In this document: one piece after another, positions 18,355-28,681 of the stretch
Layout: each line of letters starts with the position of its first letter
How positions within the stretch are numbered: the first letter of the stretch is position 1
NCBI GenBank assembly: GCA_963750735.1
Contig: CAVVRY010000003.1
Coordinates: 248,001-312,000 of the forward strand
Reading direction: 5' to 3'
From: JANTGF01 sp963750735
GTDB taxonomy: Bacteria; Bacteroidota; Bacteroidia; Bacteroidales; VadinHA17
Length of the DNA: 64,000 nucleotides
Notes under the pieces: generated by a model
The model's input: only the letters and a program-made list of their open reading frames with translations
Database searches by the model: none
What the model was told of the DNA's origin: nothing
Translations under genes and position numbers: made by a program

Positions 18355-21276
18355 TTAAAATGATACGTTAATTCCGAAAGTAAATGTTCTGGCTGGAGGA
18401 TACGGTGTATATTCAATGCCATAGGATGGCACGCCGTCAATATTTTTGTCTATGTTAACTTCCGGATCAAATCCAGTAAAATTAGTGATCACAAATAGAT
18501 TCTGTACAGTCAGGGTGAAACGCATTAATTTAAAAAATAAAGGTGCTGATTCTATAGTATAACCTAAAGTCAAGTTATTAAGGCGCAAATAATTACCTTT
18601 CTCAAGGTAACGTGAAGAACCTGTAATTGCATTGTCAACACTTTCACCTGGAAGAGTATAATCCGGTGAAGTATTTCTTCCTTTAATAGGGTTACTTGCT
18701 ACCAGCACACTGGTACCGGTATTATTATAGATATAATGACCATAAGCACCATTGAGGTTAGCAAATAAATCCCAGTTTTTATATCTCAGGTTGGTGTTGA
18801 TTCCAAGAATAGTTTTCGGGTTAGGATCACTAAAATATACTTTTGAATCACCGTAAATGGCAAATCCGTTATCATCCAATCCCTTAAAATCCTGTGTGTA
18901 ATATACATTTAATGGCTCATTGCTTACAAAACGTTGTACAGTTACTCCTGACATACCCTGACCGTGTAAACCGCCGGTTTCAACAACACCAGCGAAGTTT
19001 TTCAGTATGTTCTTAATGAAACTGATATTTCCGCCAAGACTGAAGGTAAAATTAGTTGTGTTGACGATCACCCCATTTAATACAATTTCAACACCGTCGT
19101 TGATTACTTCGGCATCAAGATTGGTCCACCTTCTGACTCCTGAGGGACCTGGTAATGCAGCCTCTGCGTTGAACAGAAGGTCCTGGGTATTCTTTCTAAA
19201 ATATTCAACAGATCCCATCAGTCTCCTATTAAATACTACAAAGTCGACACCCGCATTTATTGTAGTGGATGTTTCCCACTTCAGGTCTGGATTGTCATAC
19301 TGAGACCTGATTATACCATCCTGGGTAATTTCGTACTGAGCTTGAGACGCACCTGAAGGGAACTCCTGGTTACCAGTCTGACCCCAGCCAACACGCAGTT
19401 TCAAATCATCGAAAGCATCGGGAATAAAAGCTTCGTCTGAAATACGATAAGCCAGAGCAAATGATGGGAAGTAACCATATTTGTTGTTGGTCCCAAACTT
19501 ACTTGAACCATCTGCACGTATGGTGGCAGTCATAAGTATTTTATCAAACAGGCTTAAATTTACCCGGGCAAAAAATGATTGTAATTCGGTTTTTGGGTCT
19601 TTGTATGAGGATACTTCCCTCTGGGCTTGTGAAATTGATTGTAATTGGTTAATGTATGGAACCTGATTGTATTCAAAATCCCTACCAGAAATAGTGGTTC
19701 CAGAGCGATCGTAGGTCTGGTATGAGTAACCCAGCAAACCATTGAAGCGAATATTATCGCCGAAAATCCTGTCATAAGTTAATGTATGTTCAAGTAACAG
19801 GCCGGAACGCTCCTGGGCTGCTTTTCTGGCATAACCCCGGTCAATGATATCCTGACGATTTAATAAGTTGGAAAGTTCAGTATTTCTTACTGAGTTTGAA
19901 CCGTCAAGCCCAATGTTAAATTTATAATCCAGACCTTTTATTATTTCAATGGTTGCAGAGAAGTTCGCAAGAATCCGTAAGGTTTTTGCCTTGTCATCAA
20001 TATATTCAAGCATTGCCAGGGGGTTGGAGTCACTTGAAGAGAATTGATCAAAAGATCCGTCTGGAAGATAGAATTCCCTGGTGGGATTCCATACCAGAGC
20101 CGAACCAATTAAACTTCCTTCAAAACCTGCATCCCTTGAAACAGGGGCATACTGATCGTTTACCTGTGAAGTAATCATACTTGCAGTTAATGTCAACCTG
20201 TCTTTGAATAATTCCTGTGTTACGTTTAAATTTGCTGTCAGTTTTTTCAATCCACTTTCCTTGATAATACCCTGCTGGTCATGATAACCCAGTGATAGGC
20301 GGTATTTCAAATTTTCATTCCCCCCTCCAAAAGCTAAATTATGATCCTGGGAAAAACTGTTTCGTAAAATGGCATCCAGTGCATCAACATCACCACCCTG
20401 ATCCTGAGAAGGGGCAAGAGCAGCAAACTCGTCAGCTGTATAAAGTCTTAATTTGTTTGAAATAGATGCTAAACTGAAAGATCCGTTATACTCAACCGTA
20501 TTTGTCCCTCTTGAACCCTGTTTGGTTGTAATGATGATTACACCATTGGCCCCACGTGAACCGTAAATTGCAGTCGCAGATGCATCTTTCAGGATGTCCA
20601 TGCTGGCAATATCATTGGGATTAATGAAATTCAATGGATTACGTGAACTGGAGTTACCAATCCCCCCTTCAAGGTTAGCTTCGTCAGGGCTTCCTCCTGA
20701 AAGTGGAACACCGTCTACCACAATTAGGGGATCGTTACCAGCCCTAATAGAAGAGTTGCCGCGTATACGGATGTTTGCATTAGCACCTGGATCACCACTG
20801 CTGTTTGTGATCATTACCCCAGCAGCCTTACCTTGGAGTAGGTCACTTGGAGATTGCTGTGGCCCACGGTTGAAGTCATCTGCTTTTACTGAAGTAACTG
20901 ATCCGGTTACATCCCTTTTCTTGACAGTTCCATACCCGGTAATAACAATTTCATCTAGTTCAGTTGTTTCACCAATCAGCACCAGGTCAATAACTGACCG
21001 GTTCCCAACCGTAATAGCCTTAGTCATGTAACCAATCGAAGAATACAATAAAACTGCATCAGGGCCAAAAACAGAAATGCTGTATTTACCATCAACATCG
21101 GTTACAGTCCCTATTGTAGTCCCTTGAATAACAATGTTCACTCCGGGGAGTGTGCCATCTTCTTCGGAAGAAACAGTACCAGTAATGGTCCTTTCCTGAG
21201 CATTAGTGAGTAAAATCGAAAAGGCAAATAGCAACATGGTCAAAATGCCTCCTCTCAATAATTTAGAATTTCGCAT
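18355..21276 (-). CDS. SusC1, TonB-dependent SusC/RagA outer-membrane transporter
   Basis: 973 residues. A signal peptide ends at TNAQ, followed by a carboxypeptidase-D-like regulatory domain (about 28-105). The SusC-specific plug start TELDEIVITGYGT comes next, and the plug carries GNSSIRAGNDPLIVVDGVP and DASATAIYGSRGANGVIIITTK. A 22-strand barrel ends in an aromatic residue (FGINVSF). It imports glycan fragments across the outer membrane using TonB energy, together with SusD. No N-terminal STN anti-sigma-interacting domain is seen, so LacI-type or other control is more likely than trans-envelope sigma signalling. The upstream gap holds a perfect 20-bp palindrome. Confidence 0.97.
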   Translation of the reverse strand: MRNSKLLRGGILTMLLFAFSILLTNAQERTITGTVSSEEDGTLPGVNIVIQGTTIGTVTDVDGKYSISVFGPDAVLLYSSIGYMTKAITVGNRSVIDLVLIGETTELDEIVITGYGTVKKRDVTGSVTSVKADDFNRGPQQSPSDLLQGKAAGVMITNSSGDPGANANIRIRGNSSIRAGNDPLIVVDGVPLSGGSPDEANLEGGIGNSSSRNPLNFINPNDIASMDILKDASATAIYGSRGANGVIIITTKQGSRGTNTVEYNGSFSLASISNKLRLYTADEFAALAPSQDQGGDVDALDAILRNSFSQDHNLAFGGGNENLKYRLSLGYHDQQGIIKESGLKKLTANLNVTQELFKDRLTLTASMITSQVNDQYAPVSRDAGFEGSLIGSALVWNPTREFYLPDGSFDQFSSSDSNPLAMLEYIDDKAKTLRILANFSATIEIIKGLDYKFNIGLDGSNSVRNTELSNLLNRQDIIDRGYARKAAQERSGLLLEHTLTYDRIFGDNIRFNGLLGYSYQTYDRSGTTISGRDFEYNQVPYINQLQSISQAQREVSSYKDPKTELQSFFARVNLSLFDKILMTATIRADGSSKFGTNNKYGYFPSFALAYRISDEAFIPDAFDDLKLRVGWGQTGNQEFPSGASQAQYEITQDGIIRSQYDNPDLKWETSTTINAGVDFVVFNRRLMGSVEYFRKNTQDLLFNAEAALPGPSGVRRWTNLDAEVINDGVEIVLNGVIVNTTNFTFSLGGNISFIKNILKNFAGVVETGGLHGQGMSGVTVQRFVSNEPLNVYYTQDFKGLDDNGFAIYGDSKVYFSDPNPKTILGINTNLRYKNWDLFANLNGAYGHYIYNNTGTSVLVASNPIKGRNTSPDYTLPGESVDNAITGSSRYLEKGNYLRLNNLTLGYTIESAPLFFKLMRFTLTVQNLFVITNFTGFDPEVNIDKNIDGVPSYGIEYTPYPPARTFTFGINVSF

Positions 21277-21455
21277 AATTAGATGATTTTAGGTAATAAA
21301 TAATGCAAGTTAGATCAATATAAATTCAATTTTCTGATATTTTTGTACTTTTAAAGGTAAAGTATAACAAGTTACAAAATTTTGAGCAATATGTAACGGC
21401 TTCTGATTAATTAACTTTAACCTAAATAATACCAGTAGTGTGAAATTCTTAACAT

Positions 21456-21475
21456 AAACGTTTTCGAAAACGTTT
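21456..21475. promoter_or_regulatory. perfect 20-bp palindrome, candidate LacI-family operator upstream of SusC1
   Basis: AAACGTTTTCGAAAACGTTT is identical to its reverse complement and has a central CG, as LacI/GalR-family operators do. It lies 180 bp upstream of the SusC1 start, in the only gap between the amylase operon and SusC1. The divergent LacI-family gene at 34.2 kb is the nearest candidate regulator. The rest of the 290-bp gap holds a weak AT-rich inverted repeat (21513-21521 with 21527-21535) and no gene. Confidence 0.6.
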
Positions 21476-21566
21476 GAAACACTGATTTCAGGGGAGGCCA
21501 GCAACAAATAAGATTAAATCTAAATAAGATTTAATGTTATGTAAAATATGAAAATCCTAAACTATT

Positions 21567-24398
21567 TTATTGTTTTATGATCTTTACAACCTGGTGTTCT
21601 TTGCCAGAAATAACTTTTATAAAATATATTCCTGCTTTCAACTTTTGTCCTGAACTGGTAATTCCTTCCCATTTAAAAGTATGGGTTCCCTGGACTCGCT
21701 CAGTAGGTTTGAACTGATACAATATCCTTCCGGTTATATCTAAAACATGAATATTGACTTCCTCTGGTTTTTGTGTGGATAGTCTTATGGTTAACCTGTC
21801 TAATACAGGGTTAGGATATACTTCAACATCAATTCCATTATTTTCTCTCACTATTCCTTTTATGTCAGTGGAAATGTCAGGAGTAGTAAGCCTTATTGTA
21901 GTATAAATCCTGCACTCTCCAGCTTCCATTAGAATTAAATCATTGGTATTGGAAACTTCTATTGAATCTCCGGTAAAAAACTCATACCATCTCCCGGTTT
22001 TACTGAAGTTTGGATCAAGTGATCCTGAAATCACGTCAAAGTTACCCAACACAACTACATCCATTGAACTATGATACAGGTTTATACGCTTATATTTATC
22101 GCTTACATCAAGATTAAAGTTATCAGTTGAAAAGGCTTCTTCGTTTTTTTTCAAATCAATAAGTGCTGAAAAAACCTGGTTCAATCTTTTCCTTCTACTA
22201 TCCTGGTAATAATTCCATAAAATAGGTTTATTGCAAACCCGACATGGGTCATCGATTGAAATATCATAGCCAAGTTCTTCAAATTGCCAGATCATTTTGG
22301 GTCCTGGAATGGTAAAAAAGAAGGATGCAGTCAACTCAATGCGTTTTAGACCTGTTGTTAGGTCTTTAACATTATAATCTCCTAAGGAATTCCCAAACTC
22401 CAGATTTCTATACATAAGCCTCTCTTCATCATGACTTTCCATGTAACCCATTACATGAGGATCATTCCATCCCCTATTTTGATATGAAATCCATGAAAAA
22501 TTTGATTTACCACTATCGTTATAGCCCATCGTTGCTTCACTATAGCTATGATTAAGATTGCCCCATAGCATCATTCCATAATCTGACAGAATTGTTTCCT
22601 CAGTATTAGCGGTGAAATGCTCAAGTATTACATAGGCCTTGTTATTTGTTTCCCATATTTTATCTGCCATTCTTTTCAGAATGTCAATTCTTGCCTGGTC
22701 ATAAGCTCCTCCATCACCAGGTGTATTTGTAAAACCTTTCGTAAAATCAAACCTAAAGCCATCAAATTTATACTCTGATAACCAGTATTTATTTACCCTG
22801 TCAACAAAAGCTTTTGTATCATCACTTTCGTGATTAAAATCTGATCCCCAGGCAAATACAGGGTTCGGTGAAACCTGGTTATACCATGGATTTTCTGCAC
22901 TCGGTTCGCCCCAGTCTCCGGCATTCGGATCCCAGTAGAGCATGGCTAAGGGAGATTGGCTCATAGAATGATTCAGAACTATATCCATTATTACAGCAAT
23001 ACCCCTTGAATGGCAACTGTCAATAAATGCCTTTAAATCATTCTTTGGGCCATAATATTTATCAGGTGCAAAATAATAGGATGGATTATAACCCCAGCTT
23101 TCATTTCCTTCAAATTCATTCACAGGCATTAATTCGATGGCATTCACACCTAGTCGATCCAGATACCCTAGCGTGTCTATTAAAGATTGATAATCATGTT
23201 CTTCCGTAAAATCACGAATTAATAGCTCATATACGACGAGATCCTGAACATCAGGAGCCACAAATGAATTATTATTCCAGTTGTAGGCCTGCTGTGCAGT
23301 TTGAAAAACAGTTGCTATTCCACTCGTTTTATCATCAGGATAATCAATGAGACCGGGATAAGTTTCATTATCAATCCATGGGTCATTCCAGGGATCAGAA
23401 GTTTTATCAGCATAAGGATCCCCTATTCGCAGACTATCATCAACCAAATATTGATATATATATTCCTTCCCTGGAGTTAAGCCTGTTATTTCTACCCACC
23501 AGGTGTTTCCATCTGGTGTCCTCTTCATATAGTTGGAGGATCCGGATACCCAAGAGGAAAAATCACCGATTGCAAAGACATAACTTTTATTTGGAGCATA
23601 AAGTGCAAGAGTTACCCTGGTATCGTCCAGGTAGTTTATACCAGGTTCGATACCTGCAGGCAATGATTCTACAGTTACCGGAGGTCTTACAAAGTAAAAA
23701 AATGAATCAGCAACACTTTGAGGCATATCATATGCAACAATCTTTGCCCAGTATTCGCCATAACTATCAGCATCAATGGTGTAACTCAGTCCCGTTGCTG
23801 TTGATCCTGAAGTGATAAAGTTATTATTTATGAAAAGTGATACAGAATCTGACAAAGAAGCTGAAGCCACCACTTCTATTTGATCATTCAATTTTACTAC
23901 AAGGGAGTAATTATCAGGACTAATCAGATTCAGATTTAAACCCTCTTCAAATACTTCTACGAAAATATCATTCCCTCCATCGTCTTTCCCTTCGTAATAT
24001 GTAGTACCTGAATATGGAAAGTCGCTTCGAAAAACAAAAGCCATACTTTTGATGGTGTCTGTTAAAGGTACTCCATAATATTCCCTGATACTTGGAGAAA
24101 TTTCCAGTTTGTAGTAATTATCTGAAACTTTAGTAAGCTTTGTTTCCGGTGTATTCTGGCCCCAGTTTGTTTTCACATACTTCCAGTCTGATCCGGAGGT
24201 ACTTTTATCTGTTATAACACCGGTATGAGCATACACATCACCTGCGTAATCTTTTAATCCACCCGTTCCTTTTGTGGCATCAAAATAAATGGTAACTGCC
24301 TGTTCAGCAATAGGTATTTCCGGAGCAGGAACCACTACTTGTGCATGACCAAATGTTCCAGCTAATAAAATAAGAAGGAGAATAATATTTCTTTTCAT
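21567..24398 (-). CDS. GH13 alpha-amylase with type IX secretion sorting domain
   Basis: 943 residues with a signal peptide ending GHAQ. An N-terminal beta domain (about 25-150) containing YFDATKGTGGL, a further beta domain (about 150-240), and a CBM48-like E-set domain (about 245-345, ending in DPYADKTSDPW) precede the catalytic barrel. GH13 regions: DIVLNH (472-477), GFRFD with nucleophile Asp551, ILEHF with Glu593, and ESHDEE (654-659). Residues 857-943 (VYPNPVLDRL...GIYFIKVISG...VVKIIKQ) form a type A type IX sorting domain, so the enzyme is exported to the cell surface or medium. It is the last gene of a three-gene glycosidase run and would supply fragments to the SusCD pairs. Confidence 0.95.
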   Translation of the reverse strand: MKRNIILLLILLAGTFGHAQVVVPAPEIPIAEQAVTIYFDATKGTGGLKDYAGDVYAHTGVITDKSTSGSDWKYVKTNWGQNTPETKLTKVSDNYYKLEISPSIREYYGVPLTDTIKSMAFVFRSDFPYSGTTYYEGKDDGGNDIFVEVFEEGLNLNLISPDNYSLVVKLNDQIEVVASASLSDSVSLFINNNFITSGSTATGLSYTIDADSYGEYWAKIVAYDMPQSVADSFFYFVRPPVTVESLPAGIEPGINYLDDTRVTLALYAPNKSYVFAIGDFSSWVSGSSNYMKRTPDGNTWWVEITGLTPGKEYIYQYLVDDSLRIGDPYADKTSDPWNDPWIDNETYPGLIDYPDDKTSGIATVFQTAQQAYNWNNNSFVAPDVQDLVVYELLIRDFTEEHDYQSLIDTLGYLDRLGVNAIELMPVNEFEGNESWGYNPSYYFAPDKYYGPKNDLKAFIDSCHSRGIAVIMDIVLNHSMSQSPLAMLYWDPNAGDWGEPSAENPWYNQVSPNPVFAWGSDFNHESDDTKAFVDRVNKYWLSEYKFDGFRFDFTKGFTNTPGDGGAYDQARIDILKRMADKIWETNNKAYVILEHFTANTEETILSDYGMMLWGNLNHSYSEATMGYNDSGKSNFSWISYQNRGWNDPHVMGYMESHDEERLMYRNLEFGNSLGDYNVKDLTTGLKRIELTASFFFTIPGPKMIWQFEELGYDISIDDPCRVCNKPILWNYYQDSRRKRLNQVFSALIDLKKNEEAFSTDNFNLDVSDKYKRINLYHSSMDVVVLGNFDVISGSLDPNFSKTGRWYEFFTGDSIEVSNTNDLILMEAGECRIYTTIRLTTPDISTDIKGIVRENNGIDVEVYPNPVLDRLTIRLSTQKPEEVNIHVLDITGRILYQFKPTERVQGTHTFKWEGITSSGQKLKAGIYFIKVISGKEHQVVKIIKQ

Positions 24399-24439
24399 CT
24401 TTAAATCATATAAATCCTAAAATTACTTGGCGACCCTCA

Positions 24440-26290
24440 TTAATTTAATTCTAAAATGAGAGGGGATTTAAAAGGTAGAATTATTTCATCATTGAGATCA
24501 AACTGTTTACCACTCAAAATATCTTTGCCTGTAGAAATCCCATTCAGCATTTCATTAAATCTGGTTAGTTTAAGCCTATATTCTTTTACGTTCTTATTTA
24601 ACACCACCATTATTTTCTTGTTCCCATCAGTTCTGAAATAAACATATACACCATCCTGTGGAGCAAAATGAACAAGCTTGCCTGTTTGAACTACTGTGTT
24701 ATCCTTCCTCCAGTTTAAAAGTGTTTTAAAAAATTCCTGCATTTCTTTCTCTTGTTCCGAAAGACCAACCCTGGTAAAACCATTTATTTCATCTCCTTTC
24801 CAGCCGCCAGGAAAATCTTTTCTAATGACTCCATGGTCATTTCCTTCCTTATGTGTCATCAGGACTTCTGATCCATAAAATATTTGCGGTATACCTCTTG
24901 TTGTGAGTATATAAGCAATGCCCAGTTTATAAAGGTCAGTGTCCATGTTAAGCTGCATAAAAAAGCGGGGCATGTCATGGTTATCAGGAAAGATTACAAG
25001 ATTCTCCGGATCAGGATATAAAAAATCATTGGCCAGGGCCTCATACAATACAATTAGCCCTTCACCCCAACTTTCATCCTGGTTAAGACTTTTTGATAGT
25101 GCATTTTGCAAAGGAAAATCCATCATACTTGGAATATTTCCATCGTATCCATCATTGTTCTTTTGCCCTTTTTGCCAATAGGAAACAATGGCGGGATTCA
25201 TGCTCCATTCCTCTCCTACGATATTAAAATTAGGATATTCCTCGAGCACTCTTTTATTCCATTCAGCCATGGCATATTTATCGGGATAAGGATAAGTGTC
25301 CATGCGAATTCCTGCCAGGCCCACGTATTCTATCCACCAGATACTGTTTTGTATTAAATAATTTTTCAAAAACGGATTGCGAAGATTCATATCAGGCATG
25401 GCTGGAACAAACCATCCCCGGGTCATTCTATCAACATCATATTCAGAAGCATATGGATCCTGGTTAACCGTTCTATGATGACTTGTTATTACGTAATCAG
25501 GGTAATAGTTTATCCAGTCAGATGAAGGTATATCTTTCATCCACCAATGTTCAGACCCGCAATGGTTGAATATCATATCCATTATCATTTTGATACCCTT
25601 TTCTTTAGCGAGTATACCCAACTTTTTGTAGTCATCATTGGTGCCAAACCGTCCGTCAACACTATAGAAATCGGTTGTTGCATAACCATGGTATGACCAT
25701 TGAGGCTGATTGTTTTCAAGGAGTGGATTTAACCAGATAGCAGTGAATCCCATATCCTTTATATAATCAAGATGATCAACAATACCCTTAATATCTCCAC
25801 CGTGACGACCATAGGGTTCAGCCCTATTTAGGCCTTCCACAAGGCCATCTACCTCATCATTGCTCTGATCTCCATTGGCAAATCGGTCAGGCATAATAAG
25901 ATACATCACATCAGAATTATTAAATCCTTCCCGATTAGGAGATTCAGGTTCCCTGCTTTTTAACTCGTATTCATATGAAGCCTTTGACTTCCCATTTTTT
26001 AAAAACTGGATAGAAAACTTCCCGGGTCGAACATTCTCTTTAAGAAATAAATCGATAAACAGGTAATTGGGATTCTCGATTGTAGTTACAGATTGGACTA
26101 TTATTCCATCATACGATAATTCTACCTGGGTGCCAGCAATGTTTTCTCCATATACCAAGAGTTGTAACTCCTGGTTTTTCATTCCTGTCCACCAGAAAGG
26201 TGGCTCAACCCTTTTAACCTGGGCTTGAAGTAGAGTTAGAACCTGGAAAAGAAATAGAACTAAGAAGATAAAAGTGGCTTTATATTTCAT
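24440..26290 (-). CDS. susA: SusA-like neopullulanase/cyclomaltodextrinase (GH13)
   Basis: 616 residues, signal peptide ending LLQAQ, so periplasmic. The N-terminal domain (about 25-115) starts VKRVEPPFWWTGM, a hallmark of the cyclomaltodextrinase N-terminal domain. Barrel motifs: MIFNHCG (240-246), GIRMDTYPYPDK with nucleophile Asp331, VGEEW with Glu360, and PDNHDM (435-440). A C-terminal beta domain (about 535-616) completes the fold. Family enzymes, including Bacteroides SusA, cut maltodextrins, pullulan or cyclodextrins after import. It lies 19 bp after GH53 and 41 bp before the secreted amylase. The gene symbol is by family resemblance, not proven orthology. Confidence 0.9.
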   Translation of the reverse strand: MKYKATFIFLVLFLFQVLTLLQAQVKRVEPPFWWTGMKNQELQLLVYGENIAGTQVELSYDGIIVQSVTTIENPNYLFIDLFLKENVRPGKFSIQFLKNGKSKASYEYELKSREPESPNREGFNNSDVMYLIMPDRFANGDQSNDEVDGLVEGLNRAEPYGRHGGDIKGIVDHLDYIKDMGFTAIWLNPLLENNQPQWSYHGYATTDFYSVDGRFGTNDDYKKLGILAKEKGIKMIMDMIFNHCGSEHWWMKDIPSSDWINYYPDYVITSHHRTVNQDPYASEYDVDRMTRGWFVPAMPDMNLRNPFLKNYLIQNSIWWIEYVGLAGIRMDTYPYPDKYAMAEWNKRVLEEYPNFNIVGEEWSMNPAIVSYWQKGQKNNDGYDGNIPSMMDFPLQNALSKSLNQDESWGEGLIVLYEALANDFLYPDPENLVIFPDNHDMPRFFMQLNMDTDLYKLGIAYILTTRGIPQIFYGSEVLMTHKEGNDHGVIRKDFPGGWKGDEINGFTRVGLSEQEKEMQEFFKTLLNWRKDNTVVQTGKLVHFAPQDGVYVYFRTDGNKKIMVVLNKNVKEYRLKLTRFNEMLNGISTGKDILSGKQFDLNDEIILPFKSPLILELN

Positions 26291-26309
26291 AACAATTAAA
26301 TTGGAATTT

Positions 26310-27473
26310 TCAGAATTTATATGGCCAGGTCATAAAGTTCATTCCAACAATTACGTTTCCCTGGAAATCAAACAGCGTGTTGCAATCCCAGGCTGATCCT
26401 TGCCCCCACTGAGTTTTGAGATTGGATGTAATCCAGGCAGGTTCCCAATAAAAAATACCTTTTCCTCCTCCGTCAATAATTTCCTGGGTAAGTTGTTTAA
26501 TATAATTGAATTGTCCATCTTTTGATGCTGGATAGTCAGGCACGAGAAGTTTATCAATATTTATAATGTTTGGATAATTATCTGCATTTCCAGTTGTCCA
26601 GGGATAAGCTGTTTCCATGACCATTACATCTTTTCCATACTCTTTCTTAAATTCAGAAATATAGTTGCTGATGTTATTCAAATGAACAGAGGACCAGAGA
26701 TAATAATAAGACAATCCTACAATATCAAAATCAGATAAACCTTCTTCACTCAACCCTTCGAACCAGTTTATAACATGTTCGGGTTGTGCAACATGTAAAA
26801 TAATCTTAGGATTAATTGTGTTATTCATTCCGGCATCTCTCACTGCCTTTATTCCGGCATTAATCAACATCACAAAATTACTTTCGTTCCCATCCCAACG
26901 ATTCCCCTGGGGTAGAACAAAACCTGGATTTATCTCGTTTCCAACCTGAACATATTCAGGCATAAGGCTTTCCTTTCCAAGATCATCCAATATTTTAAAA
27001 GTATAATTGTAAATACTGTCACGGAGAACCTCAAGGCTAAGATTTTCCCAGGCTTTGGGTATGATTTGCTTTCCGGGGTCGGCCCAGGTATCTGAGTAGT
27101 GAAAATCAAGGCAAACCTTCATTCCAGCTTCTTTTGCTCGTTTTATACCAGCACGAACATCGGAGTAATCATTGTACATCTGAGTTCCATCAGGCGCATA
27201 CAAATCTTTAGTCCATGTTGGTGTATGAAATAATCTAAACCTGGCCACATTTGCTCCATACTTCTTAAAAACCTGATAGGGATCAACAGGATTTAATGAG
27301 TCTCTGTATTGACCTCCAAAGTCAAGAATCTGATTTATATACGATAAATCAACACCCATAACAAATTGACTGGTAGGATAAAACACTCTTGAATCAGTTT
27401 CAATATTCTTATCATTCTTTTTGCATGTGCATAAAAAAGAAACGGAGACTAATAAAATCAGGTAAATCCTCAT
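26310..27473 (-). CDS. GH53 endo-beta-1,4-galactanase lipoprotein
   Basis: 387 residues with lipobox-like SFLCTC at 12-17. Family 53 features are clear: VMGVDLSYI, FRLFHTPTW, CLDFHYSDTWADPGKQ, acid/base Glu180 in VQVGNEIN, and nucleophile Glu287 in VMETAYPWT. GH53 enzymes hydrolyse beta-1,4-galactan, including the side chains of type I arabinogalactan and pectin. It is the first gene after the SusCDE terminator and heads the glycosidase run with two GH13 enzymes. No other galactan enzyme (GH2, GH35, GH43) is visible in the window, so its partner substrate is unclear. Confidence 0.94.
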   Translation of the reverse strand: MRIYLILLVSVSFLCTCKKNDKNIETDSRVFYPTSQFVMGVDLSYINQILDFGGQYRDSLNPVDPYQVFKKYGANVARFRLFHTPTWTKDLYAPDGTQMYNDYSDVRAGIKRAKEAGMKVCLDFHYSDTWADPGKQIIPKAWENLSLEVLRDSIYNYTFKILDDLGKESLMPEYVQVGNEINPGFVLPQGNRWDGNESNFVMLINAGIKAVRDAGMNNTINPKIILHVAQPEHVINWFEGLSEEGLSDFDIVGLSYYYLWSSVHLNNISNYISEFKKEYGKDVMVMETAYPWTTGNADNYPNIINIDKLLVPDYPASKDGQFNYIKQLTQEIIDGGGKGIFYWEPAWITSNLKTQWGQGSAWDCNTLFDFQGNVIVGMNFMTWPYKF

Positions 27474-27555
27474 TACTAATTTTTAAGTTAAAAAAATACC
27501 TTTAATACAGGTAATACCTAAAATATTTAAAGAAAAACTTGTCACTAATTTAGTT

Positions 27556-27590
27556 AAAAAAAGCTGCTTCAAATGAAACAGCTTTTTATT
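27556..27590 (-). terminator. intrinsic terminator after the SusC2-SusD2-SusE genes
   Basis: AAAAAGCTGCTTC and GAAACAGCTTTTT form a 13-bp stem with one mismatch and a four-base loop. A-runs and T-runs on both sides allow termination on either strand. It lies 18 bp past the SusE stop codon and 85 bp before the GH53 start. Confidence 0.8.
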
Positions 27591-27604
27591 AACTCAGAGC
27601 ACAA

Positions 27605-28659
27605 TTAATTCTTTACAACTGTATATAAATAAATAGCCCGTGTCAAATCCATTGTTACAGTATAATTACCAGCCTCAGCAATTGGGATATTATCTCCTCC
27701 CTGATCAAGTTTGCCATCGCCACCTGTATCTCCATAATCAAGATCCCATCCATCATTTGCACGGAATTTAATATCCCCGGCAATAAGGTCAAGCGTAATA
27801 CTCCATGTGTGTGTGGCAGGGTCAAAGGTCATATTCTGATCAGAATCCCAATCCATCTGGAGTTGCTGAGCCAATTAATCCCCAATCCGTATTCAGGATT
27901 GTATAGGACATTGCAGTCAAGATCCACATTCATCTTATAATATCCGGGATCAGCGGCAGATATATCGGCTCCATTTTGCTCAAGTGATCCATCGCGCCAT
28001 CATCTCCCCAGTTTAAATCCCAATTTGGACCATCGGTAAACTTAAACATATTACCAGCATTGGCCATATATACATAACCCTCATATTTATCATTGCTCTT
28101 TACAGATGATAATTCAGGAGCTTTATCCGGTGACCAGTCGGCCTTCATATCCGCTAGCAGCCTGATAATTTCCAGGTACATAAACAGTCGGATAAATAAT
28201 TACTTTCTCAAATGGAGTAATATTCATATTTATACTCGAGGAAAACAGGGTATCAACATCGGGATGAACCGTTGCAATTACCCTGGCTTCATATGATCCT
28301 TCCACATCGGGAAGAACTCCAGCGGAAAGCAAGAAATTATTCATATCTCCAACTGTTACAGAAATCTCAGTCATATTTGTTTCAGCTGCATTAATAGCTG
28401 AGGCAAAATTATTTCCCGCCTTATCGATTTGAACTATATAGGTTGTGGCAGACTGGTATCCAAAATTAGCTGGATACCAGATAAATGTTTCCATTATATT
28501 GTTCTCTTCCAGCTCTGTCAATACATAGCTATTGCCACTTGCCGGACTGGTAATAGAAGAAGGTGTCAGATCACTAATTTTTGTCATTACCTGATCCTTT
28601 TCACAGGAAACTAATGCAAATATTCCTGCTATTATCAATAAAATACTTATTTTTCTCAT
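27605..28659 (-). pseudogene. SusE/SusF-type starch-binding lipoprotein with four frame breaks
   Basis: Translated in pieces, this gives a lipoprotein (FALVSCEKD), a SusE Ig-like domain, and two carbohydrate-binding domains (YVPGNYQAASGY onward and WGLIGSATPDGWDSDQ onward). Continuity needs one base removed near 28144-28145, one added near 27993-27998, one removed at 27884-27885 and one removed at 27850-27851. The result is about 350 residues, normal for SusE. The last two domains closely resemble the insert inside SusD2 (shared TPDGWDSDQNMT, KFRAND, LDYGDTG, LNQGGDN-like stretches). SusE-type proteins bind starch at the cell surface. Two of the breaks share the same GGATTGGG context on the coding strand, which hints at a systematic sequencing error. 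Confidence 0.85.
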
Positions 28660-28681
28660 ATCAGTATAATTTGTTCTAGTT

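Noticed and set aside
20594..21031. Open frame on the + strand (145 codons)
   Set aside because: Antisense to the SusC1 plug region, a common shadow in SusC genes; a similar one lies opposite SusC2 at 33314-33613.
23378..23815. Long open frame on the + strand (145 codons)
   Set aside because: It is antisense to the secreted amylase, whose domains and motifs are certain; the antisense product resembles nothing.
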